64,000 nucleotides of DNA from Branchiostoma floridae (Eukaryota > Chordata > Leptocardii > Amphioxiformes > Branchiostomatidae). The position numbers were made by a program, and so were the translations under genes. Positions 1 to 12,500 of this stretch are shown here, piece by piece; position 1 is the stretch's first letter, and each line of letters starts with the position of its first letter. The DNA lies in NCBI RefSeq assembly GCF_000003815.2, contig NC_049992.1:20646894-20710893 (forward strand), read 5' to 3'. The notes under the pieces were generated by a model, which was not told the origin of the DNA, made no database searches, and was given only the letters and a program-made list of their open reading frames with translations.

Positions 1-2
1 GT

Positions 3-245
3 GAAACTTGCGTCCTCACTCCGGTTGGTTGCGACCATGATAGACATGCCGTCGTCTTTGACAAGTTCATGTCTACTCTATGTGGAATGAAAATTTCGGA
101 GCGGACTGAAAGTGATCGTCTTGAGACCAGTGGGAATTTGTTAGAAATTACAATAATCTCTACTCTACTTCACTCTTGTTATTATATTGGATCGGTAAGC
201 TCCCAGACGTGTGAACGCCTGCCGATATACAATGTAATTTGTTAA
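3..245 (+). CDS. possible C-terminal or internal exon of an upstream gene (partial)
   Basis: An open frame of about 80 codons enters from the left window edge and stops at 243-245. It encodes a plausible mixed-composition peptide (cysteines near residues 3, 10 and 32). A donor-like GTAAGC at 195 would end an exon in phase 0 after codon 64. I recognise no family. It lies about 2.4 kb upstream of the promoter of the large gene, so it would belong to another transcription unit. It could equally be a chance ORF. Confidence 0.2.
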   Translation, partial: ETCVLTPVGCDHDRHAVVFDKFMSTLCGMKISERTESDRLETSGNLLEITIISTLLHSCYYIGSVSSQTCERLPIYNVIC

Positions 246-1956
246 TTTTCCAATCGGCCCAATATCCGGTCTACTGATGAATTTTACCAGGTTCGTTTCT
301 TTTAAAGAAAAATTAGTTTTTGTACCCACCACTAGTCAGTATCTTCCATAGCGCTTGGAGGGGACAGTAAGACGTATAGGTTTTGGCGCCCGTTCGTTTA
401 CGTTGGATAATTTTGAAGCTTTTTAAAAAACAATTTGAAAGTACCTTTTTTTAAAACTGCTAACTCTATATCTTCTTTATCAATTCAAATTGGTGCAGAT
501 GTTATCTGTATTGCATCATACAATGGACATGACCAACTCAAACTGATTACTAGTACTAATGTCTACTCTGTAGTTACAATGTGTATTGCCGATTGACTCA
601 TATCCAAATTTTCCTAATAGTAATACTACATTCTATGTAAAGTCTTTTTGACACTATGCGCTGCCGATCTTGTCTATTCCTGGGGTCTCACTACAGCCTC
701 GGGACACTGAATGAAGCACAATATCGGTGAAGAAGCCACACGTAGGTTGATATTTTAGGTCTTCATTTTATCACCAAAATTAACTACATAGAATTCAATC
801 ATTCAGTTCACCTTGGATCATTAGTTATGTGCCCAGCTATGAACAGAACTTCGACTGCTAAAGAAAAAAAAAAGGAATTCCTGAGCCTTCATTGATCGAA
901 ATGTAACTTTTGTAAATTTTACAGTTGTCTTTTCATGTCATTATTTTGTGTTTTGGATGGGCATGGGAGTATGGTAAGGTGAAAGACGAAAGACAAACCT
1001 GACAGACCACACTACGCATAACAATAGCACCAGCTGAGCCCCGGTGCAAGTGTCAATTACTTATAATTGCTTCTCAATGAGGTGCTAAATAAGCTAAGTG
1101 ATTAGGCTGTCAGATTGATTGGTTGGAGAACATGCCTCTGTAGGTAAGATTAATAGTACAAACTTTAAACCATTTTAAAGGACTATAGTAACCTTTCAGG
1201 AAACACGAAAATAACGTTAGATGATCGGCCATGTCCTTGTCTACTCTAAAAACAGCCAAAAATCTAGGAAAATGATTGCGTAGATTTTATATAAGCCAGA
1301 AAGAAAAGAACTACCCTAAAATATCCATCAATAATATAGACAAATAATGCTTTTTCAGGAGAAGGAAATATAGTATCATTATAATCACCCAGTTTCTGTC
1401 CAAAGGTAAGTATTAGCAGCTATACACAAAAAAACACAAGTATTGAACTTTCGGAATGGTTCTTTAAACTACATTTTCTACCCCCAAAAATGACTTTATT
1501 AATTTACTAAAACAAACAAATTAATACAATATATCAATACGAAAATTACTTAGACGCAATGATACACATCTAATCTAACTCTCCTGCAAATTTGAGTCAA
1601 TTTGAAATGTGTATGGCTGACTTATACCCATTTTCACTCCGACCCCAAGTGATAGCTGTAACATGGCCTGGACCACCTTAGTTACATAGAGATTGTGCAA
1701 GAGCTCTTGTTTGCCAGTTTTATTTAAAACTACGAGGGAAGTGTCACACTGTGACAACATGTTCGGAGTTTATACATGCACTCGGTTTTCGAGCGGGACG
1801 TAGTAAAGTCGTGTTAAGAGAAATTACCATTATGATGACGGTCTGTAATGTCAAACCTGACTACACATGGGGACAGCTGGCAGAAATGACCCAGGGCCGC
1901 CGAAGATAGATAGGGCTTGTTCGTGGCCTATGCACTAAGATAGGCAGTAGGCCTAC
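246..1956. other. intergenic, nothing recognised
   Basis: AT-rich sequence with frequent stops in all frames. I see no convincing coding exon, RNA gene or repeat here. Confidence 0.5.
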
Positions 1957-1960
1957 TTAA

Positions 1961-2203
1961 GGCCCCTTTCCACTAGGACGGCGATCGTGCTGCGCTCTCA
2001 CTGCGACCTAAATAACACATGCGAAACCTTCGCTTTCACACTGGGTATATCATACAAAACGAAAAAGCGTGATTGAGAAGACAACAAAACATACAAAGTG
2101 TAACAAGATTCGTTTATTTTCCATACAATTCGTTGAACGATGTGTCAAATTATAGGTCGCAGAGAGAGCGCGGCGAGAGCGCCGTCCTAGTGGAAAGGGG
2201 GTA
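1961..2203. mobile_element. palindromic MITE, TTAA-flanked
   Basis: The left end CCCCTTTCCACTAGGACGG (from 1963) is the reverse complement of the right end near 2182-2200. TTAA flanks both sides (1957-1960 and 2204-2207), which suggests a piggyBac-type target duplication. The interior is rich in GCGCTCTC and AGAGCGC motifs. Related terminal sequence recurs at 19358-20353. It has no coding capacity. Confidence 0.7.
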
Positions 2204-2667
2204 TTAAGTAAAGTCTGGAATCTTACTGTGTTTATTTTGGGTTCCATGTTGTAACATTATTTTTACGCTTTCAATAAGCGCCTTCGTATGAATGATTTTC
2301 TACAGCAATAGATTGGCATGTTTTACTTTTTCTTTGCCCAAATCATCTTTTATTCCAGCTGGAAAGTTTCAAAGTCGGCACAATTTAATGTCAAGTCAAA
2401 GATAACAGTCCGGACTGCCATTGTAATTTTGATTCCTATAAACATCGCTTTGAAGTGTCTATCTGAAAGAAAACAAACAGCTGCACGCAGTGATAGTGTT
2501 TGCTTATATTGTAAGAACCAAAGGTTGAATGTTCGTGAAAATGCTGACAGAGCTGAGAGGGTCGGTTGCGTATTGACTCCTCCTCCGGGCAAAGTCGTCC
2601 AACCAGGGGGAAAGAAAGTTGACAAGTGTGAAATATTTCATACAACACATGTCCATTTTAAGGGATG

Positions 2668-2715
2668 ATTGGTGTTAGGACAGTATAAAACCCCAGACAG
2701 CCTCCCCGGTTCTTC
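2668..2715 (+). promoter_or_regulatory. TATA-type core promoter of the MACPF-FReD gene
   Basis: A TATA box, GTATAAAA, lies at 2683-2690, preceded by an inverted CCAAT motif (ATTGG) near 2668. A start site would be expected at about 2712-2720, followed closely by a splice donor at 2778. Seen: the motifs and their spacing. Inferred: that they drive the downstream gene. Confidence 0.55.
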
Positions 2716-2777
2716 GGTCTTTCCTGAAGACGTTGCGGGAGAACGAATGCAGCTGGCACTTGGTAACTGTTGAAACT
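2715..2777 (+). other. non-coding 5' UTR exon 1 (predicted)
   Basis: The short stretch between the TATA box and a consensus donor (GTAAGT at 2778). The next acceptor is the strong pyrimidine tract ending TTCTTCTTCAG at 3448, fifteen bases before the ATG. The 5' boundary is only estimated from TATA spacing. Confidence 0.45.
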
Positions 2778-3448
2778 GTAAGTTCTGTACCTGTACCTAT
2801 TCATTGATCTCTCAGTGTTGTATCGTATTGTAGTATCAGAAAGATGCATGTTCGTTTCAAGGGGTGTTTTTTTTTTCAAAGTGAGTTAAGAACAAATGTT
2901 TATTATAAATGTGTGTTTAATATGTTCCGTTGTTAGGATAAAACAATGGGCATAACTCAGGCTTGGGGAGTAACTAAAATCATGAAGCGTTTTGTTGTCC
3001 TTTTAACTCAAATTATTCTTATTAGTTTAATTTTGTTGGTGGTGGTGTAAAAATGTTGCAATGAAATAATGCTCGGCATGCGATCACAGTTAAGTGTGTG
3101 CTTATGGTTTTAGGTTATGAATAAAGCCGACTGTCAAATTCTAGGCTTTGTTTAATTACAAGAGAAACTTTAACCGTTTCAAGAGTAAGAATTTGACTTT
3201 GGAGGTTAATTTTTTTATGTATTCTTCAAAACTCGCATGAAGTAAATATGTGTATTCAGAGCTGTGTCGTTTTTTAAACCTATTTAGGCCCCGGTCTTTA
3301 CCGTCATCTCATATCATTGCGTAATGTTAGGCTTTTATAGACGGTGTTGCGGTTTCTTAAATACTCTATTTTTATAATTTTATATTTGTCAGCAATTCTA
3401 TTTTGCTTTCAAATATAGTACTTTCGTTGTTTTTTTCTTCTTCTTCAG

Positions 3449-3512
3449 GTTAAAAAAAATACCATGAAGCCATGCCTACTGTTTCTCGCCATTGCCCTTG
3501 CCGTAGTTGCTG
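3449..3512 (+). CDS. exon 2: start codon and signal peptide
   Basis: The ATG at 3464 sits in a favourable context (ACCATGA). It opens [17 protein letters not shown], a classical secretion signal: one Lys, a hydrophobic core and small residues at the end. The donor GTAAGT at 3513 leaves phase 1. The acceptor is an excellent pyrimidine tract ending at 3448. Confidence 0.85.
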
Positions 3513-6500
3513 GTAAGTAGTGACTTATCATTTTTTACGGTAACGTTAAAAATAACACGTCAAGGAATAATGATTATATAATACAGAGTAGTTACCCGCA
3601 ATCTTCATTTGGTAAGGTTACATTTCTTAATTAAATCCATTTAATAAATAGCCTTAAAATCAAAACCAAACAAACTGAGAGAAAAAAAAAATCTATTACC
3701 AGTACTTGATTATGATATCCCAACACAAATTTTCGCAACCGTTGGAAACTACCTTTATGTAGTCCAGGGTAACGCTAAAACATTTCGTAAATAAAAAAAG
3801 TGTGACAAGCCTCGCAATTTATAATTAGAACGGATAAGATGGTTGTCTTCACAGATATAATTTACATTTAGATCAGATGTAGTCAGACCAAAGTGTGACG
3901 GGTGAATGAACTTGTACAACTGATGTCCATGCTACGCATTAGTTCTTTTCATTCCCTTCTTCGACGGGATTTACGTTACCGATAAACGTCGCTTACAAAA
4001 ATACATCTTTCTACTTTTTTCAATGTTATATTTTGCTAAACTTACGACAGAGAATTTAAAATCTGAACATTGGAAATATTAAAATTATCCCCGGAGTTTT
4101 CGCCCACTACTTTTCATTACCATGTGATGTATCTTGGAATTTTAGACCGATCATCACACTTACATTCATAGGAATAACAAGCGTCTATAGATAATAAATT
4201 GTATGCATAGTTTACATTCTAATCACTGATACTTCCAAGTTTATGTATCGTTAAAATGGTTACATAAATATGTCTCCAAGTAATGCACGTTAGCATGTTT
4301 TTTCTTCGGAATGTTAGAACTATTTTAAGTCTCAAAAATTCACCTCACACGCACAAAGGAAAAAAAAAAGGTTGTGGCAAGAAGGTTATACCGTTAGTTG
4401 AGCATGTTGAAAAACAGTATTTATTTAGACAGTATTCTACCCGATTTTCTGTTAGCATGGGCAATGGGCAATTTTCTTATCGAACAAAATGAATTTGTTT
4501 TAATTTTTGGTTTGTTTTTGTTTTCTGTAATGTTTATACAATTTGTCTTGCCATCCAACAGGCGGAAAAATCAATAAAGATACCCGGGCATCACCGAAGA
4601 TAGATGACGGCGGAGGGAACCAATCCAGCCCCAAAGTAACCAAACCTGTTGACATTGTCAATGAACAGACCATTACAACGGAGAAATCCAAACCACTCGG
4701 TAAGTAGAAAATTTTCTTTACTATTTTCTTATCTATTGTTTAAAGCATGGGAGTACTGCTGCTTGTTCTGCATGTTCAGCTTTTACCTTTCGATGTGAAT
4801 GTATAGATATTTGGTTTGTGGATAGGTCTTGGTGAGACCTGAAAACGATAAGAACTACAAGGTGCCACTGATATCTGTCGGAGGCGGCGAACTGTCCGTA
4901 AGGATGCTAAAGGTCTTCCGTGTTGTCTTTAGACTGTCATTCTAGCGTAGCATGGGACTTAGACTGTCTGTTTATTTCTGGGTTAGCACTCTGCCTCCAT
5001 ACTTGTATAACTCAGTTAGTATGGCATCATGGCACGCTATGTGCTTTCCTACTGGCTGGCGGCCTTTTTGGTCATCGCTCCAGGATATTGGCTCGTTCTG
5101 TGATGAGTGTTGTCCCATGAGCACAGAGAAGAGGAGAGAAGCTGTGACTCTGGGGTCCGTAGAGGGCTCTGATCAAGTCATAGAATAGTAGACTGGTTTA
5201 TTCGTTTCACAGAAATGTAAATGACACGAAATAAAAGCAACCTTGCAGCCGCCAGAGGAGGCTGAATTGTGCAGCTTTTCAATCACAATAGTGGCTTAGA
5301 TGCAAACACAATTTATAACTAAAATTACGAGTGCGATTTTCGACAAGTACATGTACACGAGTTACTGCTAGATACATATTTATCATATACGAACTATGTC
5401 ACTTTTAAAAATCGTTTAAAACTATTTACATCGGAATATAATATTGTACAAACACTGTCAGTTATTCACTGCTGACAATCGACAAGGGTACAGAAAAAAT
5501 CTGAAGCACAGTTCAACTTCAGTGTTACTTATAGTGCGTTCAGAATGTTCAAAATTGAAGGCACTGGGCTAGTGAGGTACCGCTTAGTACCAGTTGGCAG
5601 TTTGTAGGGCCGAGTGCGCCTGAGCTGCATGATGTATGGCTGGTTGCGGGCTGGGGGCAGCCAGGGGGCATACCTTGCAGATTTGGATACTGCAAGGGCA
5701 AAGTCCTGGCACAGAGACAGTCTGCGTTCTGACAGGCGTTGGAGGCCAAGTGTGATAAGGGCTTCAGAGTACGACAAGTACTGACTCCCCAACATGATTC
5801 TGCAAGCCCGTTTCTGGATTCTTTCTAGACTGTTAGATTGACTTTTTGTGAGCCCTGCGTTCCAGCACGGAGCAGCATATTCCAATGTAGGTCTTATGTA
5901 TCCACAATACACGGTGATGAGGTCAGCGCAAGTGAGACCCAATCACGGTGATGAGGAAGCGCCTCGAGTCTTTCTTGACTGCAAGGCTTGTATTTAATCG
6001 GGCTTCGTGCTGAGCCTGTCCTTGTGAATCATCCCGAGTCAACATTGAATTTATTTCGCATGTTCATAAAATCTGTTTTCTTAGTAGCAGATGCAGGGTT
6101 ATTTGTAACAAGTTTGTGAAGGTGATACTTTTTGGCCAGTCGATAAGAGATCTGTTGATCTTTTTCGTCAAATCAGTCCTGTTTTATTCTGATATGTTGG
6201 GCCGGGTCTACCGAAAGTGCGAAAAGGAACGAAAAGGAACGAAAAGGAACGAAAAGGAACGAAAAGGAACGAAAAGGAACGAAAAGGAACGAAAAGGAAC
6301 GAAGTATGAAGCAAACTAAAATAAAATCAATGATAATATAAGGAACCGGTACTGCGGGCGTTAGAAGCCTATGAAACGTGTTTTCTTTTACTCAGAATTC
6401 GGCAATATCAAATTTTACGGGGCTGTTTTAGGCTGTTGTGTTTGTGTGGCTAAATTATTCTCTGAAGATCAGCGAAATACAAGGAAACATAACTGAGATA

Positions 6501-9500
6501 AGAAAGTAAGGACTAAAATTCAGTTACTGGTGGGTGATGGATAAATATCGATTAATATGCATTTTCAGAATGAGGAAAGATTGTAGCGTTGTTGTTGTAT
6601 TTGGGTGGCTTCTGTTCTCCCAGGATGGGAGCGCCGCATGCAAATGACCTGCGATTATTTACGTCTAATAGAAGTCCCCAGGAGCATGACAACTCCCTTC
6701 AACAGGGCCCACAACATGGTTTTCTGGAGACTGGAGACATATCTTTTTGCTCGTTCACGACAAAAGAAAAGCTGTGAAAGGATAGACAAGTATACATTGT
6801 ACCAAGGAGTTTTCTTCACGTTGTACCATGAGTATTAATAATTTTGCGGGAAGAAATGGCCAACGTGAGGAATTTGTGCAAAGGATATTGGGAAACTACG
6901 GAGAGATCTGGCGGGCGACTCACGTCTCCCGTGCAGGTTCGGCAGAAAAGGTCTTTGGAACCAGGCCTCAAAATGAAATCAACGCGGCGTCCCGATTGCC
7001 CGGGACCACTAGAAAACGACTTTGTGACATTTTTTGGGACCGTAGAAAAATAACCTACACCAGAATGTCAACCCGTCAAACGTTTTTCTAGCGTGCTACT
7101 CAGCGGCTTTCAACCCCCCCCCCCCTCTCCCCATTTGATCTGAGACAGCCCGCGTGGGAACCCGGGACGCACTGATTCGTGACTCCGCCCATCGCCTTTG
7201 ATTTGTCTTTAGCTATTTCCACGCGTGCACTTTCCCGCCGGTTCGCCGTTGAACCATTGGAGCTCTAGGAATTTCGTGGAACAAGCCACAAAATACAAAA
7301 ATAAAGTCCATTTCAAATGCATTTGCCGATCACAGTACCGTTACCTTATATTCCCATCGATTTTATTTCACTTTGTTTCATACTTCGTTCCTTTTCGCAC
7401 TTTCGGTACTTTCCTTTTCGTTCCTTTTCGTTCCTATCCAATCTTTTCATTCCTTTTCGTTCCTTTTCGCACTTTCGGTACTTTCCCTTTCGTTACTTTT
7501 CGTTCCTTTTCGCACTTTCGGTACTTTCCTTTTCGTTCCTTTTCGTTCCTTTTCGCACTTTCGGTACTTTCCTTTTCGTTCCTTTTCGTTCCTTTTCGCA
7601 CTTTCGGTACTTTCCTTTTCGTTCCTTTTCGTTCCTTTTCGTCCCTTTTCGTTCCTTTTCGTTCCTTTTCGCTCCTTTTCGCTCCTTTTCGTTCCTTTTC
7701 GTTCCTTTTCGTTCCTTTTCGCTCCTTTTCGTTCCTTTTCGCACTTTCGGTACACCGGTTGGGCCAGGGTGTCCCAGAGGTGCTGTGTGGATTGTATTCT
7801 TTAGAATAGATCATCGTTTTCTACAGAAGCGTCTCCTATGTGAATGTCTTTCAGTGTGCTCCTAAAGTCAATGTCAAAGCAGGTTCTAGTTCCGTCCTAC
7901 TTGAGTTTTGTGGTGTCAAGTGTCTTACGGGTCTTTTCCCTTTGTTTTCGTCTTTTGGGCCGGAACGTAGTTTGACTTTCGACAGTTTTAGCCAAAGAAA
8001 GCTCAACGTGTTTTACATAATGAAGAAAAACAACGTCGTTTTCATAATGGGCAATAAGCAAAACTTAGAAAAATAAACTAAACATAGCAAAAGTCTCTGG
8101 TGTAAGACGTTTTACTATGCTCAATTCTAATGATTGAGCATACGCGCGTGTAACTGTGTCTAAATAGGTTAAAAACTGAATAAGCTCTTGTCAGACGCAT
8201 CATTGGGTCGGTGTGGCTAACTCCGTGTGTCTAGCATGGGACTTGGAACCAGGAGGACTCGGTGTCGATAATCACAAAGCCCCAAACTTGGGTCCTTGGG
8301 AAAGCCATAAGTCTTTCCTTGAACGTTACGTTGCAATGGCCGAATAGAATACAGCTCGCTTTGTATTGGGGAGGTAGCACCGGGTTATCAAAAAAGTACA
8401 AACTGCAAATGTGCCTTACACAAAAAAGTGCCTGAGACCGAGATAGGCATCATTCTTATTTATCTTTACAGAGGCGTGGTTTTTAGGTTCAAACTGTTAT
8501 ACTTATGGCACGATCGTCAGCGCGTTGGTCTCAGGCCCGAGAGGTCCGGGGTTCAAATCCGCTTGCCGTGTCACCGATCTTGTGCCCTTGGGAAAGGCAC
8601 TTTACACGACTTTCCCCACTAAACTCAGGTGTGAATGAGTACCTAGCTGCGGCTAGTGGCAGTGACTAGCCTTTGTGGTGGTGACAGGCCATAGGGGCAT
8701 GTTCGGGCATGACGCACCCGCCATGACACATGAGTCAGGGGTAGGAGGAACCCCTTGCATCCTTGGTCGGAAGTCCTCCTAGGAGACGGAGACTCCAAAC
8801 AACAAACCTGCATCTGCTGGGGCCGTCTTACACGTTGCATACAGTTGCCCCTGTAGGACTAAGTGCGCCAGTAGACGAGAGGGTGGAGAAGGAAGTGCAC
8901 ACCCCTTCTTCACCTTAAAAACCCAAGCGCCTTAAACCCACCCTGTCTGCCTACCATTGTCTTCCGAGACAGACGGATGCCAACCAACAACTTATACAGC
9001 TATACCGGCCGCTTCCTACCTCTCTGTTTATTTTTCCTTGACTGACTGATCAGTTTCTGAAATGTACGCGTCGTAACAGTTGAACTCTTCACACTCGAGA
9101 CTATAGGTGGTCGTGGCAGTGGCTTTGAATAATGGTATATTTAGGACGATACTTAGAATGTACCATTTTGTGTCTGGGGGAGTTCAAATCTGACCGAAAT
9201 TGGAGGAAGGGTAGCGTGATTGGTCGGAAATGCGCCATTGTCTCCTTAACTTTTGCACCATATTGCTTACTGATCGTTATAGCTGAAAATAGACTTGTTT
9301 AATTTCCTGAAAATCAGAATTACTCTGTTGAACTAATAAGGCGGCCCTGGCACGCTCGATTTGTGTTCTAGTTCCGTCGCGTGTCCCCTTGTCCAGCCGA
9401 ATTCGAACAGTGTTCCATGATGATCCATTACGTAATTCGAACCTAACGCGCGTTCGAATCTGTGGTTATTTGCGACTTTTTAACGTAAACAGGTACCGTA

Positions 9501-12500
9501 AGAACCCTTTATCCTTAATGGGTGTCTGTGCGGTCAAGTTATGACATTTACGGCTTAATGCCCAGCTCAAAATAACAGTATTGATCTTCATAGTACTCAA
9601 GTTTTACTTATTATTCATTTCTTATCAAAATAGTCCGAGGGGATTTTGTGTATTCATTTAATGTTCTTAATGAGTTAAGATGTCTAGTTCACAGTCACTT
9701 GTTTAACATTTTCACTAAGTGTGGGATCGAAGAGTTTTTATGTCGATTGGTACGACGTAGTGGAGCATTCAGTTTGTTTGCTTCGAGTGTTTCGGCCGGA
9801 GATTTCACCCCTCGACAACGGAAGCCAGTCCCTGAGCGATGATGTCAACAGGGCGACTTTGCAGAATTAAGGCACAACTGTTCTCTCCTGTCTGCCAGCG
9901 AAGTTAGTCCGAGGTTTTGAAGGGCGTGTGAGTAACCAGAGTAGGCGTTACAGAGTATGATACGGCATGCGCGCTTTTGGACATGTTCGAGTTTCTGTAC
10001 TTGCTACTTGGTAAGGCCGGGGGTCCAGGCTGGTGCCGCATATTCTAAGATTGGCCTGATGTACCCGGTGTAGATTGTTATCAGGTCATTGGTGCATTAA
10101 AACGTCTATGTCTTTTAAGGAGTTGTCTTAGAGGCCTTTTCTACCAGGCCTTTTGCATACCTGAACTTGAACGTCCCAATGTAGGTTGTTCTGGATGTGC
10201 AGACCTTGAGGCAGGTAGCGACAGCTAGCGGTGTGTTGTTGATGTGCAATGGTGGCAGCGGAGGTAGGTTCCGAACGAACGTGATGTGCAAAACGAGGGG
10301 TTTAGAGCCATGTGGTTACTATTTGAATATTGGCATATTTGATCCAGATCTGCCTGTAGGGTAGAAGGTTACTGAAGCCGTCTCGTTTGTAGCTTGTTCA
10401 TGTCGTCTTCGTACTTCCCCACTGAGCTGGTGGTTTCAAACGCAGCGTCATCGATAAGTTCGAGGAATAAAATCGGGCCGAGCAAACTTACCCTACTGAG
10501 AGACATCCAAGATAACGCCTGTGCGTTTTATCTTTATTTTTGCAAAGGTATTTGGTCGGTCAGCGAAGCGGAACCATTTTTGTATCAGTGCGCTGCGACG
10601 GTGATGCGTTCTATTTTCGCCTTACGACCTAAATAGCAGCGTTTTTAATGCGCTTTCAATGAATTTGCGTTTTCGGAGATTGAAAAAAAAAGTTATAATA
10701 TGGATTTTTTTTTTATTTGTATTTTAGCTTTTCGACGCTTATGCCGTTATCCTGGGAAAATTGATTTTGTAAGCTTGTTTGATAACAGAAAAAAATTCAC
10801 AACATATTCTTCCCCCCAAAAAGATCTACAAATTTCTTGAAAAAAGCATGGACTGCTTTCAACCGTATTAATTAAGTTTCGTGTCTTACATTCCTTAGCG
10901 GAACTGTAACCCTTTGGCCCCATGGTTTTCGCAAACCCCCAAAGTCGTAAAAAGAAACTCCCGTTCGAGGCCTGAATGTTGTTTGGGCTTTATAACTATG
11001 GAATTGGATTTTTGTGTACCCCTCAAACATCATCATCATCATTGGCCTCCGTTCGTATACATTATTACCCCTCAAACAGGAGGGATAGTGATGTTTGCTT
11101 TCTTATCTTAAGTTAAATGAGCCCGAATCAAAATTAGAGCATTAGAATTTGAAATTTTATGACTAGGAATTAAGGGTCAATGTTACAGCATCCCTCCTAC
11201 ATCCTGGCAAACTCACAGACCTAAACACATATGATATGGAACTAGAGTTCCACGACCCCATACCTTCGCAAAATAAATCTACCTTTTACAACTTCTTTAT
11301 TAATAGTTCTCATTTTTATAAACTAGAATTCCACGAACACATACCTTTGCCAAATAAACAAAGTTTGTTATGTAGAATGATGTCTGTAGACATAGGTGTG
11401 TTAATCATTATATTTTATTTCATATGACTGAAGTTGGTCTATGTAATAAAAATTCGCCGTAAATCATGCAAATTAGATCCCAATTAACGTAATTAATATT
11501 AAATTGTATCAAGCATTGCTTAAGCTATCAGCATACCAAAAATCATGATGATCCTTTCATCCCTTGACTTATTGTCTTTCAATGTCTGAAACTAAACCGG
11601 CTCCTGTAGTTCCAAAAAAGACCCCAGGGGACCCAAACACACACCTCTAACTGTCTGCCCTCTTTCTCAGATCTCAATAATAAAATATGCAAATGAGGTC
11701 GTCAATTGCATAATTGATATCTATCGACATTTCTCTCCTTCCTAGCTAGTGACAAGTTTGAAAGTCCTGCCATAGAAGGCATTGGATTTATAAACTTTCC
11801 TCATTAATTATACAAATACGCTTTTGATTTGCATAATCAGTATTCCATTATGTTCGTCTTCACTCTTTCTATCTACATATTGAAACTCATGATGATCCGT
11901 CGACACTTTGTCGAGCTATTCTCGTCCGAAGTGTGAAAGGAAACTGACGCCTGCAGTTAATAAAAAACCTCTAGGGGGCCCAAACTCACAGCACACTTTG
12001 CCCCAAGGGCTATCTGCTACCACTCAAAATCACGACCACAGCATTTCCAGAACACGAGATATAAAAAAATTAAGGTTCCGCTGCAGTATCTTAGCGAGCC
12101 ACTGCAGTACCGTAACTGGCCGCTAGGTAGCCCGAAATTCCCACATACCGAATTTTAATACAATCCATCCAGGCATTCTTGAGTTACGTTGGTCTTCTCA
12201 ACCCACACCCCATACGGACGCTACCCAAAATATAGCCTTCTTGGCGAAGGTAAAAAAAAACAGGACTAGTGTGGTTCTCTAATTAGGCATTGTCTTGTAT
12301 GCAGAACACATTGTTTCAAACAGTATATTTGATAATTTTGTATACTTCTTACTATGCATTGATTACAACCTTTTTGAAGAAAAAAACACAGTGACATTGT
12401 GATCTTTCTCTAAAATGTACAATAATTACCCCCCCCCCCTCCCCCCATTGCATACAGGTACGGGACCTGAACACAGGCGCTGCATGACCCGCAGCATCCA

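Noticed and set aside
2318-2668. 116-codon ORF just upstream of the TATA box
   Set aside because: Overlaps the promoter region, has no motif, and other frames are open too.
7225-7865. Long overlapping ORFs of Phe/Ser/Arg or Lys/Glu/Arg repeats on both strands
   Set aside because: They are translations of a decamer minisatellite, open in several frames at once.
8505-8600. Possible genuine tRNA gene (A and B boxes)
   Set aside because: Continues into a SINE body that is duplicated at 26631, and the cloverleaf is imperfect.
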